NCBI RefSeq assembly: GCF_012926505.1
Contig: NZ_JABBNT010000005.1
Location: 372,001 to 436,000, forward strand
Length of the DNA stretch: 64,000 nucleotides
Direction of reading: 5' to 3'
Origin: Pacificispira spongiicola
Lineage (GTDB): Bacteria; Pseudomonadota; Alphaproteobacteria; UBA8366; Aestuariispiraceae
Positions 33,881 through 42,613 of this stretch are shown here, in pieces. The position numbers and the translations under genes were made by a program. Under the pieces are notes generated by a model. The model ran no database searches. It had not been told where the DNA came from and saw only the letters and a program-made list of their open reading frames with translations. The number at the start of each line of letters is the position of its first letter. Position 1 is the first letter of the stretch.

Positions 33881-35140
33881 ATGAGCGGAGACACTTCCAA
33901 CACCGACGCCTTGCCACCGTCACAAGGCAACGAGAATGCGATCAGAGACCCGGCGTTGCGCCACCGCGCGCCACGCTGTTTCTCTCTGGCCTCCTTCACC
34001 CCCTTTGCCTCGCTGGAGGTTATGTCGGCGGATATCGACCAGGCTCTCCGACAGCGCGGTGTGCAGGTTTTCAATCACATGCATTACGGCGACATGAACG
34101 CCGATCTGTTCAAACGCCAATTCGTTCTGGCCGCCCAATATCCCGGCCGGCGTTTCGCCATGGATGTGAACGTCACCAATAATTTCATGTCCGGCGACCG
34201 CCCCCTATACGACGTTTGGGCCTTGCCGCGTTTTACCTTTTTGACGGATTCACCGGTACATAAGATCACGCAGTTCCGCACCTTTCCCCATATGGGATTG
34301 ATCGGCCTCGTCGACCTGGATTTTCCCGAGATCGCCGCCGATCTGGGGCTGCCGGTCGACCGCTGCGTTTCCTTCGCCCATGCCGGTCCGCCCCCCGCCC
34401 CGGCGCAACCTGACACGGCAGATCGCCCGATTGATGTTCTGATTGCCGGCAATGTCGGCCCGACGCCGCCCCTGGCGGACTGGCTACAAGCCGAATCTGG
34501 TGGCGACCCGGTTAAGAAGGCGGCCCTGGACGCGGCGTTGGAACGCTGTCGGACCAGCGATACCGGGCTTTGGCAGATCCTGAAAGAAGAACTGACGAGC
34601 CGAGGCGGCGACATTTCGATAAGCAGCATCGTGCCTCTGGCCACCGCATTGGAAGGCTACCTTATCGCCATGCGGCGCAAGGAAATGCTGGAAAACGCCA
34701 GCCGGGGAGTGGTCCACTATTCGGGATATATTGATCCGGCCGTGACCCTGACCCTGCCGGACAATATCGTTCATCACGGCCCCCTGCCCTTTCTGGACAT
34801 ACTGGACCTGATGACCAATACCAAGATCGTGGTCAATTCGAGTCCGAGCTTCCGGAACGGTCCCCACGAAAGGATATTCTACGGATTGAGCCGTGGCGCC
34901 TTTATCCTGACCGAACCGTCACGCTTCATGTCGGAGATGGTTGACGGCGGATACGGCGTATCTTTCCTGCCCTGGGACGGTACCCGCATTAATGAGTTCG
35001 TCGCGGACGCATTGGACCACGATCTTGATGCAGTCCGTCAGACCGCCCTGCCTTACTACGCCGCCCGTCATACCTGGGGCGAACGGGTCGATCGGCTGTT
35101 GGCCGAGTTGGACGAGCGGTTCTGGAAGGAAATCGCATGA
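33881..35140 (+). CDS. CgeB-like glycosyltransferase-fold protein, copy 1
   Basis: A 419-residue protein whose C-terminal part (about residues 300-360) reads TKIVVNSSPSFRNGPHERIFYGLSRGAFILTEPSRF in pieces, matching the Glyco_trans_1_2/CgeB-type GT-B domain (NxxPxFxxGxHER and GA.xLT). Its next neighbour (35137) has the same plan, so the two are tandem paralogues. They lie between the flagellins and flgL, so transfer of a sugar to flagellin or its glycan is likely but unproved. ATG at 33881 is used; the frame stays open to 33785, where start signals are poor. Confidence 0.72.
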   Translation: MSGDTSNTDALPPSQGNENAIRDPALRHRAPRCFSLASFTPFASLEVMSADIDQALRQRGVQVFNHMHYGDMNADLFKRQFVLAAQYPGRRFAMDVNVTNNFMSGDRPLYDVWALPRFTFLTDSPVHKITQFRTFPHMGLIGLVDLDFPEIAADLGLPVDRCVSFAHAGPPPAPAQPDTADRPIDVLIAGNVGPTPPLADWLQAESGGDPVKKAALDAALERCRTSDTGLWQILKEELTSRGGDISISSIVPLATALEGYLIAMRRKEMLENASRGVVHYSGYIDPAVTLTLPDNIVHHGPLPFLDILDLMTNTKIVVNSSPSFRNGPHERIFYGLSRGAFILTEPSRFMSEMVDGGYGVSFLPWDGTRINEFVADALDHDLDAVRQTALPYYAARHTWGERVDRLLAELDERFWKEIA

Positions 35141-36288
35141 AGCCCAGATGTTTCTTCGTCGCGAATTTCGTTCCCATGTGTTCGATCTGGGATATGGGCC
35201 GGGATATCCGCACAGCGCTGGAAACGGCCGGGGTTTCGGTCATGGAATTCCTGCGCAGCGATTTTCCGAATGCGCAACTCCATGAAATAATGCTGCGCTA
35301 CATCACGGTCCATAAAGGGCCGCGCTTCCTGTTCGACATTAACGCGAATGAAAATTATCGGTCTGGCGATACCTCATTTTATGATCGGCACGATTTGCCG
35401 AGGGCGAGCTTCATCACGGATTCGCCGCTGCGTCATATGTCGAAGATTCTGGGCATGACTCCGGGGTCCGCACTGTGCCTCGTCGACCGGGATTTCGCCC
35501 GGATCGCAAGCGATTTCGGATGCGCCAGCCGCGAAGTGCTGTTCTTTCCGCATGGCGGGCCACCGCCCCTCGACAGCGTCCGGACGGATGCGGAACGCGA
35601 CATCCCCTTCCTGATGATCGGCAATATCGGGGCCGCGCCCGGCGGCGATGCCTTGGCGGATCGATATGGGCGCTTCCCGGGCACGGACCGCATGTCGGTC
35701 CAAAGGATGATCGACCGCATCCGGTCGGAAACCACCGGGATATATGACGTGATCGTGTCGGAATCCCCTGACCTGTCCCTGGATCACCGCTTGGAGGTCG
35801 GAAACGGGCTGGAGCAGATGCTGATCGCCGAACGACGCGCAGATCTGGTCAAATCCATGGCGGGTCGCGGCCTTCACCTCTATGGCAGTATCGACGCCAC
35901 GATTGCGCGCGAACTGCCGTCCGACGTCACGGCGGGCCCGGTTATCTCGTTCGAGGACGGGTGCGACCTGATGGAACGTGCCCGCGTCGTTGTGAACAGC
36001 AGCCCCAGCTTCCGAAACGGCGGGCATGAGCGGATATTTTATGCCCAATCGCGCGGCGCCTATGTCCTGACGGAGCCGAGCCGGTTTCTGGAACAGGAAG
36101 CCGCCGCCGATTTGGGTCTGTCCTTCCTGCCGTTCGATATCGACGGGATAACGGATGTCCTGGATCATGCGTCAAATTCCGGCGATGCCCGACGGGATGC
36201 CGCGACGGACCATTATCGCCGGACGCATACCTGGACGCACCGGATATCTCCGTTACTGGACCGAATGACAGCGGCATTCTGGGGGTGA
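35137..36288 (+). CDS. CgeB-like glycosyltransferase-fold protein, copy 2
   Basis: 383 residues; the start overlaps the previous gene by four bases (ATGA). It keeps the same core as copy 1 (VVNSSPSFRNGGHERIFYAQSRGAYVLTEPSRF in pieces, and YRRTHTWTHR near the end matching YAARHTWGER of copy 1), but is diverged elsewhere. The conserved His-Glu-Arg is intact in both copies, so both may be active, perhaps on successive sugars. The 114 bases downstream hold the flgL promoter. Confidence 0.72.
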   Translation: MKPRCFFVANFVPMCSIWDMGRDIRTALETAGVSVMEFLRSDFPNAQLHEIMLRYITVHKGPRFLFDINANENYRSGDTSFYDRHDLPRASFITDSPLRHMSKILGMTPGSALCLVDRDFARIASDFGCASREVLFFPHGGPPPLDSVRTDAERDIPFLMIGNIGAAPGGDALADRYGRFPGTDRMSVQRMIDRIRSETTGIYDVIVSESPDLSLDHRLEVGNGLEQMLIAERRADLVKSMAGRGLHLYGSIDATIARELPSDVTAGPVISFEDGCDLMERARVVVNSSPSFRNGGHERIFYAQSRGAYVLTEPSRFLEQEAAADLGLSFLPFDIDGITDVLDHASNSGDARRDAATDHYRRTHTWTHRISPLLDRMTAAFWG

Positions 36289-36309
36289 GATAATGCCCCG
36301 TCCTCACGG

Positions 36310-36325
36310 TGGCATACGAATTGCT
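36310..36325 (+). promoter_or_regulatory. Sigma-54 (-24/-12) promoter of flgL
   Basis: TGGCATA-CGAA-TTGCT fits TGGCAYR-N4-TTGCW fully. The flgL start is about 78 bases downstream. Confidence 0.82.
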
Positions 36326-36402
36326 TGTTCTTCCTATCGAAATGACAGCCTCTCGCCGCAGAAGCGACGTCGGGACGCTGTCGATGCGCAAGGAACTGAA
36401 TC

Positions 36403-37437
36403 ATGGTATCTCGAGTCAGTGCAATCGGCATTCTCAGCCAGAATCTGGCGACGATCACGTCCAACCGGAAACAGTTGGATAAACTGAACTATTCCCTGAC
36501 GACGGGTCAGAACTTTCAGGAACTGAAGTTCTATGGCCGCGACGCATCGCGGGTCGTCGACCTGCAAAAGGACATCGAGGCCCGGAATTCCTACCTGAGT
36601 TCCATCGAATACGCGCAAAGCATTACGAGTTCCTACGACACGGTTCTGGAACGTCTCGTTGAAATGACGTCCGACGCGCTGGCCGCGGCGGAACCGCTAT
36701 CCAGCAACGACGACGATTTCGACACGACAACGACGGTTCTGTCGAACAACTTCATGCTGGAATTCGAAGCCAACATGAATATCAAAATCGGCGATCGTTT
36801 CGTTTTCGGCGGCACGAATTTCTCCAGTGCGCCGGTTACCGACCTGCGGACGCTGTCGTTGTATACGACCAACGATCTCGTCTCCAACGGCGCGACGTTG
36901 AACACGATCGAAACGGGCGACCAAATCCCGGAACACACGGTCGACCAGGGTGGCGCGAATACCGTTGAGTCCTATCATAACGCCTTCGCCGGGACCGGAA
37001 CCTTCGATACCGCCTCCCGGAAGACGCTGCGCGTAACAATCAACGACTCCCAACCCGTCACCTACACGATGACCGCGGCGGATACCGCATTTCAGAATCT
37101 CGCGGAAGGTCTGCTACAGCTAAAGTCAGCGGCACAAAGCGGCCTGACCGAAGACGAGCGCGAAGAATTTCTGGGGAATGCCCGGAACGCGCTGGACACC
37201 GCGCGCGGCCAGTTGCGGCAACTTCAAGCCAGCAACGGGACGGTCATTACCGAATTGGAACGCACCGCCAGCATCCATCAGAGCTTCATCACGATTTCAC
37301 AAACCGCCCTGACCGAGTTGACGGTCGCGGACGACGCGGAGGTCGCGGTGAAGATTTCGGCTTTGCAGAATCAGTTGCAGGCGTCCTACTCGCTGATTGC
37401 CACGCAAAGCCAGCTCACGCTGGTTAACTTCCTGTAG
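36403..37437 (+). CDS. flgL: Flagellar hook-associated protein FlgL (HAP3)
   Basis: FlgL is the second junction protein, between FlgK and the filament. The 344-residue product has the flagellin-like N-terminus (RVSAIGILSQNLATITSNRKQLDKLNYSLTTGQNF), a central region (IGDRFVFGGTNFSSAPV) and the C-terminal helix (VKISALQNQLQASYSLIATQSQLTLVNFL). Unlike most genomes it is 26 kb from flgK, but it has its own sigma-54 promoter. AAGGA precedes the ATG. Confidence 0.9.
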   Translation: MVSRVSAIGILSQNLATITSNRKQLDKLNYSLTTGQNFQELKFYGRDASRVVDLQKDIEARNSYLSSIEYAQSITSSYDTVLERLVEMTSDALAAAEPLSSNDDDFDTTTTVLSNNFMLEFEANMNIKIGDRFVFGGTNFSSAPVTDLRTLSLYTTNDLVSNGATLNTIETGDQIPEHTVDQGGANTVESYHNAFAGTGTFDTASRKTLRVTINDSQPVTYTMTAADTAFQNLAEGLLQLKSAAQSGLTEDEREEFLGNARNALDTARGQLRQLQASNGTVITELERTASIHQSFITISQTALTELTVADDAEVAVKISALQNQLQASYSLIATQSQLTLVNFL

Positions 37438-37483
37438 GAATTAGCGGGATAGTCGAAAGTATTGGGAAAGCCGGATACGACCG

Positions 37484-37498
37484 TTAACCATGGCTTTA
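37484..37498 (+). promoter_or_regulatory. CtrA-like box upstream of flaF
   Basis: TTAACCAT followed by TTTA after seven bases (TTAA-N7-TTTA) matches the CtrA consensus TTAA-N7-TTAA with one mismatch, about 100 bases upstream of flaF. ctrA and sciP are both in the window. Binding is inferred. Confidence 0.45.
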
Positions 37499-37599
37499 CG
37501 AAATAAACATAGACTGACACACTGAACCGCGTGAGTAGTCGGCTGGGTTGGCGCGCAAGCGAAACCGGGCCGCGCCGCAAAAGGACGAGAAAGATCAGC

Positions 37600-38091
37600 A
37601 TGGCCAATCCCTACGCCAGTCAACAACGTGCTGCCCTCGAAAACGCCCCGCCCCAGGCGGCGGAAGGCTACGCGCTAGCAGAAATGGCGCGGCGGCTGGA
37701 CGCGGTTTCGAAGACGCCCGACGACTTGGTGTCTATCCGGGACATGGTGCGTTTGAACTGGCGCATATGGACGATCTTTCAGGCGGAACTGGTTGATCCG
37801 GAATGCAAGACGCCGCAGGCGATTCGCGAAAACCTGCTCAGCCTGTCCAACTTCATCGACAAACGGTCTGCCGAATTGATCAGCAAGCCGGATGCGTCGA
37901 AACTGGCCGTTCTGATCAACATCAACCGTCAGATCGGGGCCGGTCTTCTCGGCAATCCATCGGACGACCCGGAAGAGGCGGAACGCCTGCGCCGTGAATT
38001 CGCTGAGAAAAACGGTATGGCCACCCAGGCCGACGCGGGTGCGGACGCCCCGGACACGCCTGCGACACAAGCAACCGATCGTGAGGCGTGA
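37600..38091 (+). CDS. flaF: Flagellin synthesis regulator FlaF
   Basis: FlaF acts with FlbT in the post-transcriptional control and secretion of flagellin in Alphaproteobacteria. The 163-residue product starts MANPYASQQRAALEN and has LAEMARRLDAVSKTPD, LVRLNWRIWTIFQAEL-like and LLSLSNFIDKRS, all typical. The acidic C-terminal tail is longer than in Caulobacter FlaF. flbT is not adjacent: a formyltransferase gene starts within the flaF stop codon, and flbT lies beyond it on the other strand. Confidence 0.9.
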   Translation: MANPYASQQRAALENAPPQAAEGYALAEMARRLDAVSKTPDDLVSIRDMVRLNWRIWTIFQAELVDPECKTPQAIRENLLSLSNFIDKRSAELISKPDASKLAVLININRQIGAGLLGNPSDDPEEAERLRREFAEKNGMATQADAGADAPDTPATQATDREA

Positions 38092-38810
38092 CGGACTTCA
38101 CCGTCCACGCCGACATTGGAACGGACCGGTTCGGTCTACCTGCCCCTTACGACATCGTCATCCTATCGCGCTATCGACCGGCATTGCAGTGCGGTCGCAT
38201 GCTTCGCTCTATGGATCCGACGCTCAAGATCGCTTGGGCCAGGGATGTGAGAGCCTTGGAGGCCCTGTCGCGTCGTGTGGTGTCCGATGCGAAACTCATC
38301 GGATTTTCGACATCGGTTATCGTCCCGGGCCGCCTCCTGCCCCGGTTCGGCGGCGGTGCCTTCAACTTCCATCCCGGCCCGCCTGAATTCCCCGGCAATC
38401 ATCCGTCCGCTTTTGCGGTCTACGCCGATGCACCGCAATTCGGTGTCACCTTCCACCGCATGATCGAAGCGGTCGATGCCGGTGAGATATTGGACTGCCA
38501 CCGGTTTCCGGCGGCATCCTATCGGACCGCACAGGAACTGGCCGCTGAAACATTCGCCCGATTGGTCGATCTCTTCACCGCGAATGCCCGCAATCTGGCG
38601 CGGCGCGGTTTCACCCCACAGGGATGCGGCGAGATATGGTCGGGGAAAAAGGGAACAACCGCACGCGCCAACGCGATGCGTCTATTGACCGGCCCCCTCG
38701 ACGACACGGAATTGGACCGCCGCATCCGGTCTTTTCAATGGATATTCAGTCCGGCGGACGGCTACCGACCGTCGACCGTTCAAGATAGCTCGGATTCGTC
38801 TTCGTCCTGA
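38088..38810 (+). CDS. Formyltransferase-family protein translationally coupled to flaF
   Basis: A 240-residue protein of the formyl-tetrahydrofolate transferase fold. FNFHPGPPEFPGNHPS at about residues 102-117 carries the catalytic N-x-H, and EAVDAGEIL provides the catalytic Asp, as in methionyl-tRNA and sugar formyltransferases. The N-terminal part lacks the usual Fmt start. GTG overlaps the flaF stop (GTGA), so translation is coupled. The 3' end overlaps convergent flbT by 31 bases. An N-formylated sugar on flagellin would explain the location; the substrate is unknown. Confidence 0.75.
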   Translation: MTDFTVHADIGTDRFGLPAPYDIVILSRYRPALQCGRMLRSMDPTLKIAWARDVRALEALSRRVVSDAKLIGFSTSVIVPGRLLPRFGGGAFNFHPGPPEFPGNHPSAFAVYADAPQFGVTFHRMIEAVDAGEILDCHRFPAASYRTAQELAAETFARLVDLFTANARNLARRGFTPQGCGEIWSGKKGTTARANAMRLLTGPLDDTELDRRIRSFQWIFSPADGYRPSTVQDSSDSSSS

Positions 38811-39235
38811 TCGTCATCCGACCCGGAAGCGGCCTCTTCCGGCCAAAGCCCGAGACTGCGCATGCGTTCGACTTCATGCTCGATCAGATCATGCGTGTTT
38901 CGAAGCGCGTTGTAGAGGCGATCCTTTTCAATCTCGGCGCGGATTTTTTCGGTAATCGATTTCCCGCTTGGCGCAGCGCTTTCATACTGGTTCAGCAGTT
39001 CAAGCGCCATCTGGCGATATCGCACCCGTTCGTCTTCGAACATATAGGCGCATTGAAGGGCATAATAGACGCGGCGCGCGGGACTTTGCGCGTCGGCCTC
39101 GCTCATGACTTCCTTACGACGCAGAATGTCAGCGTGGTTGTGCAGGATGATCGTCGTGGCTTCCCCGGCATTTTCCAACACGGCGCCATTGATGATGATG
39201 CGTTCCTTGGAGGGAAGTTTAATCCTGAGCGGCAT
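38780..39235 (-). CDS. flbT: Flagellin mRNA regulator FlbT
   Basis: FlbT binds the 5' leader of flagellin mRNA and links its stability to assembly in Caulobacter. The 151-residue product has MPLRIKLPSKERIIINGAVLENAG, HNHADILRRKEVM, RRVYYALQCAYM and YNALRNTHDLIEHE, all characteristic. The C-terminus is highly acidic (SDDDQDEDESE). The overlap with the formyltransferase 3' end is unusual but both frames are convincing. Confidence 0.94.
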   Translation of the reverse strand: MPLRIKLPSKERIIINGAVLENAGEATTIILHNHADILRRKEVMSEADAQSPARRVYYALQCAYMFEDERVRYRQMALELLNQYESAAPSGKSITEKIRAEIEKDRLYNALRNTHDLIEHEVERMRSLGLWPEEAASGSDDDQDEDESELS

Positions 39236-39401
39236 AGGCTATCCTTAACCCGAAACAGGGCAATGCGAATTCGAAGTGTCGACACGTCCATGACGTGCAC
39301 TGCACACTCGACTATAGGCGGTTCGCTGCTAGGCGCAAACCGGAAGAACGGGTTGATGGGGGATCACTGCGACACAGGTTTCCCGCCACGACGCAGGTAT
39401 C

Positions 39402-39430
39402 TTGCATTTTTTAGCGATTTCCCCCATAAT
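39402..39430 (+). promoter_or_regulatory. Sigma-70-like promoter of the FlaG-like gene
   Basis: TTGCAT is separated by 17 bases from CATAAT, with the gene start about 96 bases past the -10. The rest of the flbT/FlaG-like gap holds no other clear signal. Confidence 0.5.
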
Positions 39431-39525
39431 AGTGTCGTGGGTTGGTGTGACCGCCCGCTGAACAGCGCATTCCGAAATGGCGGAATGGCGTGAAACGGCA
39501 GCAGAAGCTGTCGAGGAGACTAGAA

Positions 39526-39948
39526 ATGGACGTAAATCTTACTTCCCAAGTGCCGCTGCCGCAGAACAATCAGTCGCAGCAGGCGCCGAACGCCACCAAT
39601 CAGACCGGTGCGACCGCGACGGTGCAGACCGTTCCGGACAATGTCGTAACGGCAGCAACCGAATCCGCGCAATCCAATTCCCGTGAAGAAGACGCCCTGC
39701 GTCGTCAGGAACGGTCCGTGCGGGAACAAGCTGTCGCTTCCCTCGACGACATCCGGATTGAAGGGCTGAAAACGCGCTTCGGTTTCGATGCGGAAAAGGA
39801 CCGGGTGTTCCTGGAAATCCTGCTGCCGAAGACCGAGGAAGTGCTGCGCCGCATTCCGTCGGAAAGTCTGATCGAATTCCTGCAAAGCCAGGTGGATCGG
39901 ATTTCCTCGCCGGGCGGGTCTTCCCAGGCGTTCGACCAGTCTATCTAA
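39526..39948 (+). CDS. flaG: FlaG-domain flagellar protein
   Basis: A 140-residue protein. After an N-terminal Gln/Asn/Thr/Ala-rich part (about residues 1-75), the C-terminal RFGFDAEKDRVFLEILLPKTEEVLRRIPSESLIEFLQSQV (in pieces) matches the FlaG fold, whose family signature is FxxD.x..v.v.v.D..T.EVIRQIP. FlaG proteins influence filament length and polar flagellum function in Pseudomonas, Vibrio and Campylobacter. A GAGGAG site precedes the ATG. Its place next to flbT and fliK supports a flagellar role. Confidence 0.78.
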   Translation: MDVNLTSQVPLPQNNQSQQAPNATNQTGATATVQTVPDNVVTAATESAQSNSREEDALRRQERSVREQAVASLDDIRIEGLKTRFGFDAEKDRVFLEILLPKTEEVLRRIPSESLIEFLQSQVDRISSPGGSSQAFDQSI

Positions 39949-40174
39949 GCCAATCCTTCGACGAAATCGTCGTAGCGCGGACGCGGTAAAACGTCTGCGA
40001 AAGGTCATGTGCGCCTCCATTTGGGGTACCGATACCGGCAGGGCAGAAGATTCCCAGTCCCCCGGAATTCGCTAGGAAAGAATCGGATACGCCTCCGATC
40101 ACGCGCGCCAAACCGATCAAATCCGAAAATATTTTATTCCTTTTTTTCAACCACATACGACCGTTCCCAAAAAC

Positions 40175-40190
40175 TGGCCCGCCGCTTGCT
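40175..40190 (+). promoter_or_regulatory. Sigma-54 (-24/-12) promoter of fliK operon
   Basis: TGGCCCG-CCGC-TTGCT matches TGGCNCG-N4-TTGCW fully. The start codon is about 35 bases downstream. The 226 bases between the FlaG-like gene and this element show no gene. Confidence 0.82.
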
Positions 40191-40224
40191 CCGGATATGG
40201 CAAATCTGACACCGGAGATGCGCC

Positions 40225-41811
40225 ATGTCCGTTACAAGTGCCAACGATACGATGTACGAACTGTACGGTTCCGACGCGCGCCGCTCTGCTACGGAGCGCA
40301 GCAAGGACAAAGACCGTTCGCAGCAGGATGCCCAGACCGACGGCGGCACCGTCGCGTCGCAGTTCTCGGCCCTTCTCCAAAACCGCATGTCGAACAATTT
40401 CGGCTCCGCGCGCGTGGACCAGTCGCTGGAACTGCCGGAACGGGCGTCTTCCGATCGTCAGGAAGCCCCGGTCGTCGAGCGCCGCGACACATCCGAACGC
40501 CACGACGACCGCGATGACTATGAAAAAGCCGACCGTCCCGACGACGCCAATCGCGATCAGGCGGCGACCGCACCGATAACCGACCCCACCATCGAAAGCA
40601 CTCTGCCGACGACCACCGTCGAAACGGGCGAGGTAGATGCGCTCGCCGATACCGGGGACGCGCCGGTTCAGGCGCAAGCCGCCGCCGCGGCCCAATCCGG
40701 TAAGACGGAAACCAAGGACGGCGCCGCCAACCAGGCCGCCACGCTAAACGACGCCACGAAGAAGGCACCCAAGACAGAAGTCGCGGCCAATGCCGGCGAT
40801 GCGGAAGAAATTTCCCCCGAATTGACGGAAGCCGCGAAGGAAGCGGCGAAGAAAGGTTCCGGCAAGGCGCAGGTCACGGTGACCGACGCGGATGCAAAAC
40901 TGACGTCCCAGCCGCAAACCACGCTCTCCGCCAAGGCCGCCGTGGATGCTGCCGCCGGGGCTCGCAAGGCGCAGAACGCGGAAATGGTGGCGTCCGCCGA
41001 CGCGGAATCCGCCGCCGCCACGGAAGCCGAGGAAAACGCCAACACGATCTTCAACCGCGTCAAGGCGCAGAATACCCCGGCCGGTGCCAAGGCCGCCGAT
41101 GCGGCCGCAAATGCCAAGACCGATATGCCGACCGCCGACGCGCCGAAGGCCAACGCGCAGCAAACCCCGACTCCGGCCAACCAGAATACGCAGCCGGGTT
41201 TCGGCCTGAGCGGCATGGGCACCGCCGGCAAACAGACATCCGGCCTGACCGGCACGACGCAAAGCGGCATGACCGTGGATGGCGCGACCGGCGGCGCGGC
41301 TACGCTCGGCGAGAACAATGCCGTTCAGCAGCGCAGCATGCCGACGCAAACGCCAGCCAATGCGGCAGCCCGCAACGCGGCCATGCCGAACCAGGCCCTG
41401 ACCGACCAGGTCGCCGTTAATATCCAAAAGGGTGCCGCCCAGGGTCAGGACAAGATCACCATTCAGCTTCGTCCCGCCGAACTCGGCAAGGTCGAGGTCA
41501 AAATGGAGGTCACCCATGACGGCAAGATGACCGCCGTGGTGTCCGCCGAACGACCGGAAACGCTGGACATGCTGCGTCAGGACGCCCGCCATCTGCTGCA
41601 ATCCCTGAACGATGCGGGCCTGCAGGCCGATCAGAACAGCCTGAGCTTCTCGCTGCAAGGTCAGGACGCGGGCGGCAACCGCAGCGAAACCGGACAGAAC
41701 ATGGCGTCCGCCGAAACGATGGGGCCCGACGACGATCTGATCCAGTCCGGCTTCATCTTCGAAGAAACCGGCGGTTTCAAAGGCGACGGCCGCCTGGACG
41801 TCCGAATTTAA
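40225..41811 (+). CDS. fliK: Flagellar hook-length control protein FliK
   Basis: FliK measures the hook and switches export from hook to filament subunits. The 528-residue product has a long Ala/Asp/Thr-rich, low-complexity N-terminal region (about residues 1-385) and a compact C-terminal domain (about 390-480) with QGQDKITIQLRPAELGKVEVKMEV and QDARHLLQSLNDAGLQ, the Flg_hook domain. It begins the fliK-flgD-flgE operon. The opposite strand of the low-complexity part is open by composition only. Confidence 0.93.
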   Translation: MSVTSANDTMYELYGSDARRSATERSKDKDRSQQDAQTDGGTVASQFSALLQNRMSNNFGSARVDQSLELPERASSDRQEAPVVERRDTSERHDDRDDYEKADRPDDANRDQAATAPITDPTIESTLPTTTVETGEVDALADTGDAPVQAQAAAAAQSGKTETKDGAANQAATLNDATKKAPKTEVAANAGDAEEISPELTEAAKEAAKKGSGKAQVTVTDADAKLTSQPQTTLSAKAAVDAAAGARKAQNAEMVASADAESAAATEAEENANTIFNRVKAQNTPAGAKAADAAANAKTDMPTADAPKANAQQTPTPANQNTQPGFGLSGMGTAGKQTSGLTGTTQSGMTVDGATGGAATLGENNAVQQRSMPTQTPANAAARNAAMPNQALTDQVAVNIQKGAAQGQDKITIQLRPAELGKVEVKMEVTHDGKMTAVVSAERPETLDMLRQDARHLLQSLNDAGLQADQNSLSFSLQGQDAGGNRSETGQNMASAETMGPDDDLIQSGFIFEETGGFKGDGRLDVRI

Positions 41812-41851
41812 CGAATAGGAGCCTTCGGGGCCGACCCCCGGGAGAACGACA

Positions 41852-42559
41852 ATGAGCAATTACGCAGATGTTCTAGGCACATCGAACAACACCTCGCCGT
41901 CTTCCGGGGTGAATACGGTCAGCGCCCAACAGCTGTCCGCGATGTCCAGCCTGTCGGACAACTTCGACAACTTCCTGACCATTCTGACGACACAGTTGAA
42001 GAACCAGGACCCGTTGTCGCCCATGGAAACGACGGAATTCACCAACCAGTTGGTCATGTTCGCGGATCTGGAACAGTCCGTACGCCATAGCGGCCAGTTG
42101 GACGACCTTATCGGCCTACAGCAACAGAACGAAGCGGCGGCGGCTGTCGGATATCTCGGCAAGTCTGTTGTCGCCGATTACAACGAGGTCGATTTCCAAG
42201 GCGAGCCGGTTGAAATGACCTACAACCTTCCGGAAGAAGCGAAGGCGGCGGTGATGGAAATCTACGACACAGAAGGAAACCTCGCCGGGATCATCACCGG
42301 CCTGGAAACCGATTTCGGTGAGCACACCGTTACCTGGGAAGGCACCGACATCGACGGCGATCCGCTAGATTTTGGCGCCTATTCCTTTCAGGTCACCGCC
42401 GTGACCAAGGAAAACGAGGAAATCGAGCCGACCTACAAGACCCGCGGCACCGTAACAGGCGTCGAATATGCCGATGGAACGACGATGCTGAAGCTCGGCT
42501 CGTTCTCCGTCAATATCAATCAGGTTTTGGGAATCGAGGATCCGGAGACGGCTTCTTAA
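41852..42559 (+). CDS. flgD: Flagellar hook capping protein FlgD
   Basis: FlgD caps the growing hook. The 235-residue product has the N-terminal signature DNFDNFLTILTTQLKNQDPLSPMETTEFTNQLVMFADLEQ (in pieces, about residues 34-75) and the FlgD Ig-like/tudor domains (TYNLPEEAKAAVMEIYDTEGNLAG, TVTWEGTDIDGDPLDFGAYSF). GGGAGA precedes the ATG; flgE follows after 54 bases. Confidence 0.95.
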   Translation: MSNYADVLGTSNNTSPSSGVNTVSAQQLSAMSSLSDNFDNFLTILTTQLKNQDPLSPMETTEFTNQLVMFADLEQSVRHSGQLDDLIGLQQQNEAAAAVGYLGKSVVADYNEVDFQGEPVEMTYNLPEEAKAAVMEIYDTEGNLAGIITGLETDFGEHTVTWEGTDIDGDPLDFGAYSFQVTAVTKENEEIEPTYKTRGTVTGVEYADGTTMLKLGSFSVNINQVLGIEDPETAS

Positions 42560-42613
42560 TCCAGATACACCGATGCATGCCGACCCGGCATACATAGCGC
42601 GGAGGATGTTGAA

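Noticed and set aside
40744-41859. Long minus-strand frame opposite fliK, rich in Gly and Arg
   Set aside because: It is a composition effect of the Ala-rich fliK region; no recognisable domain.
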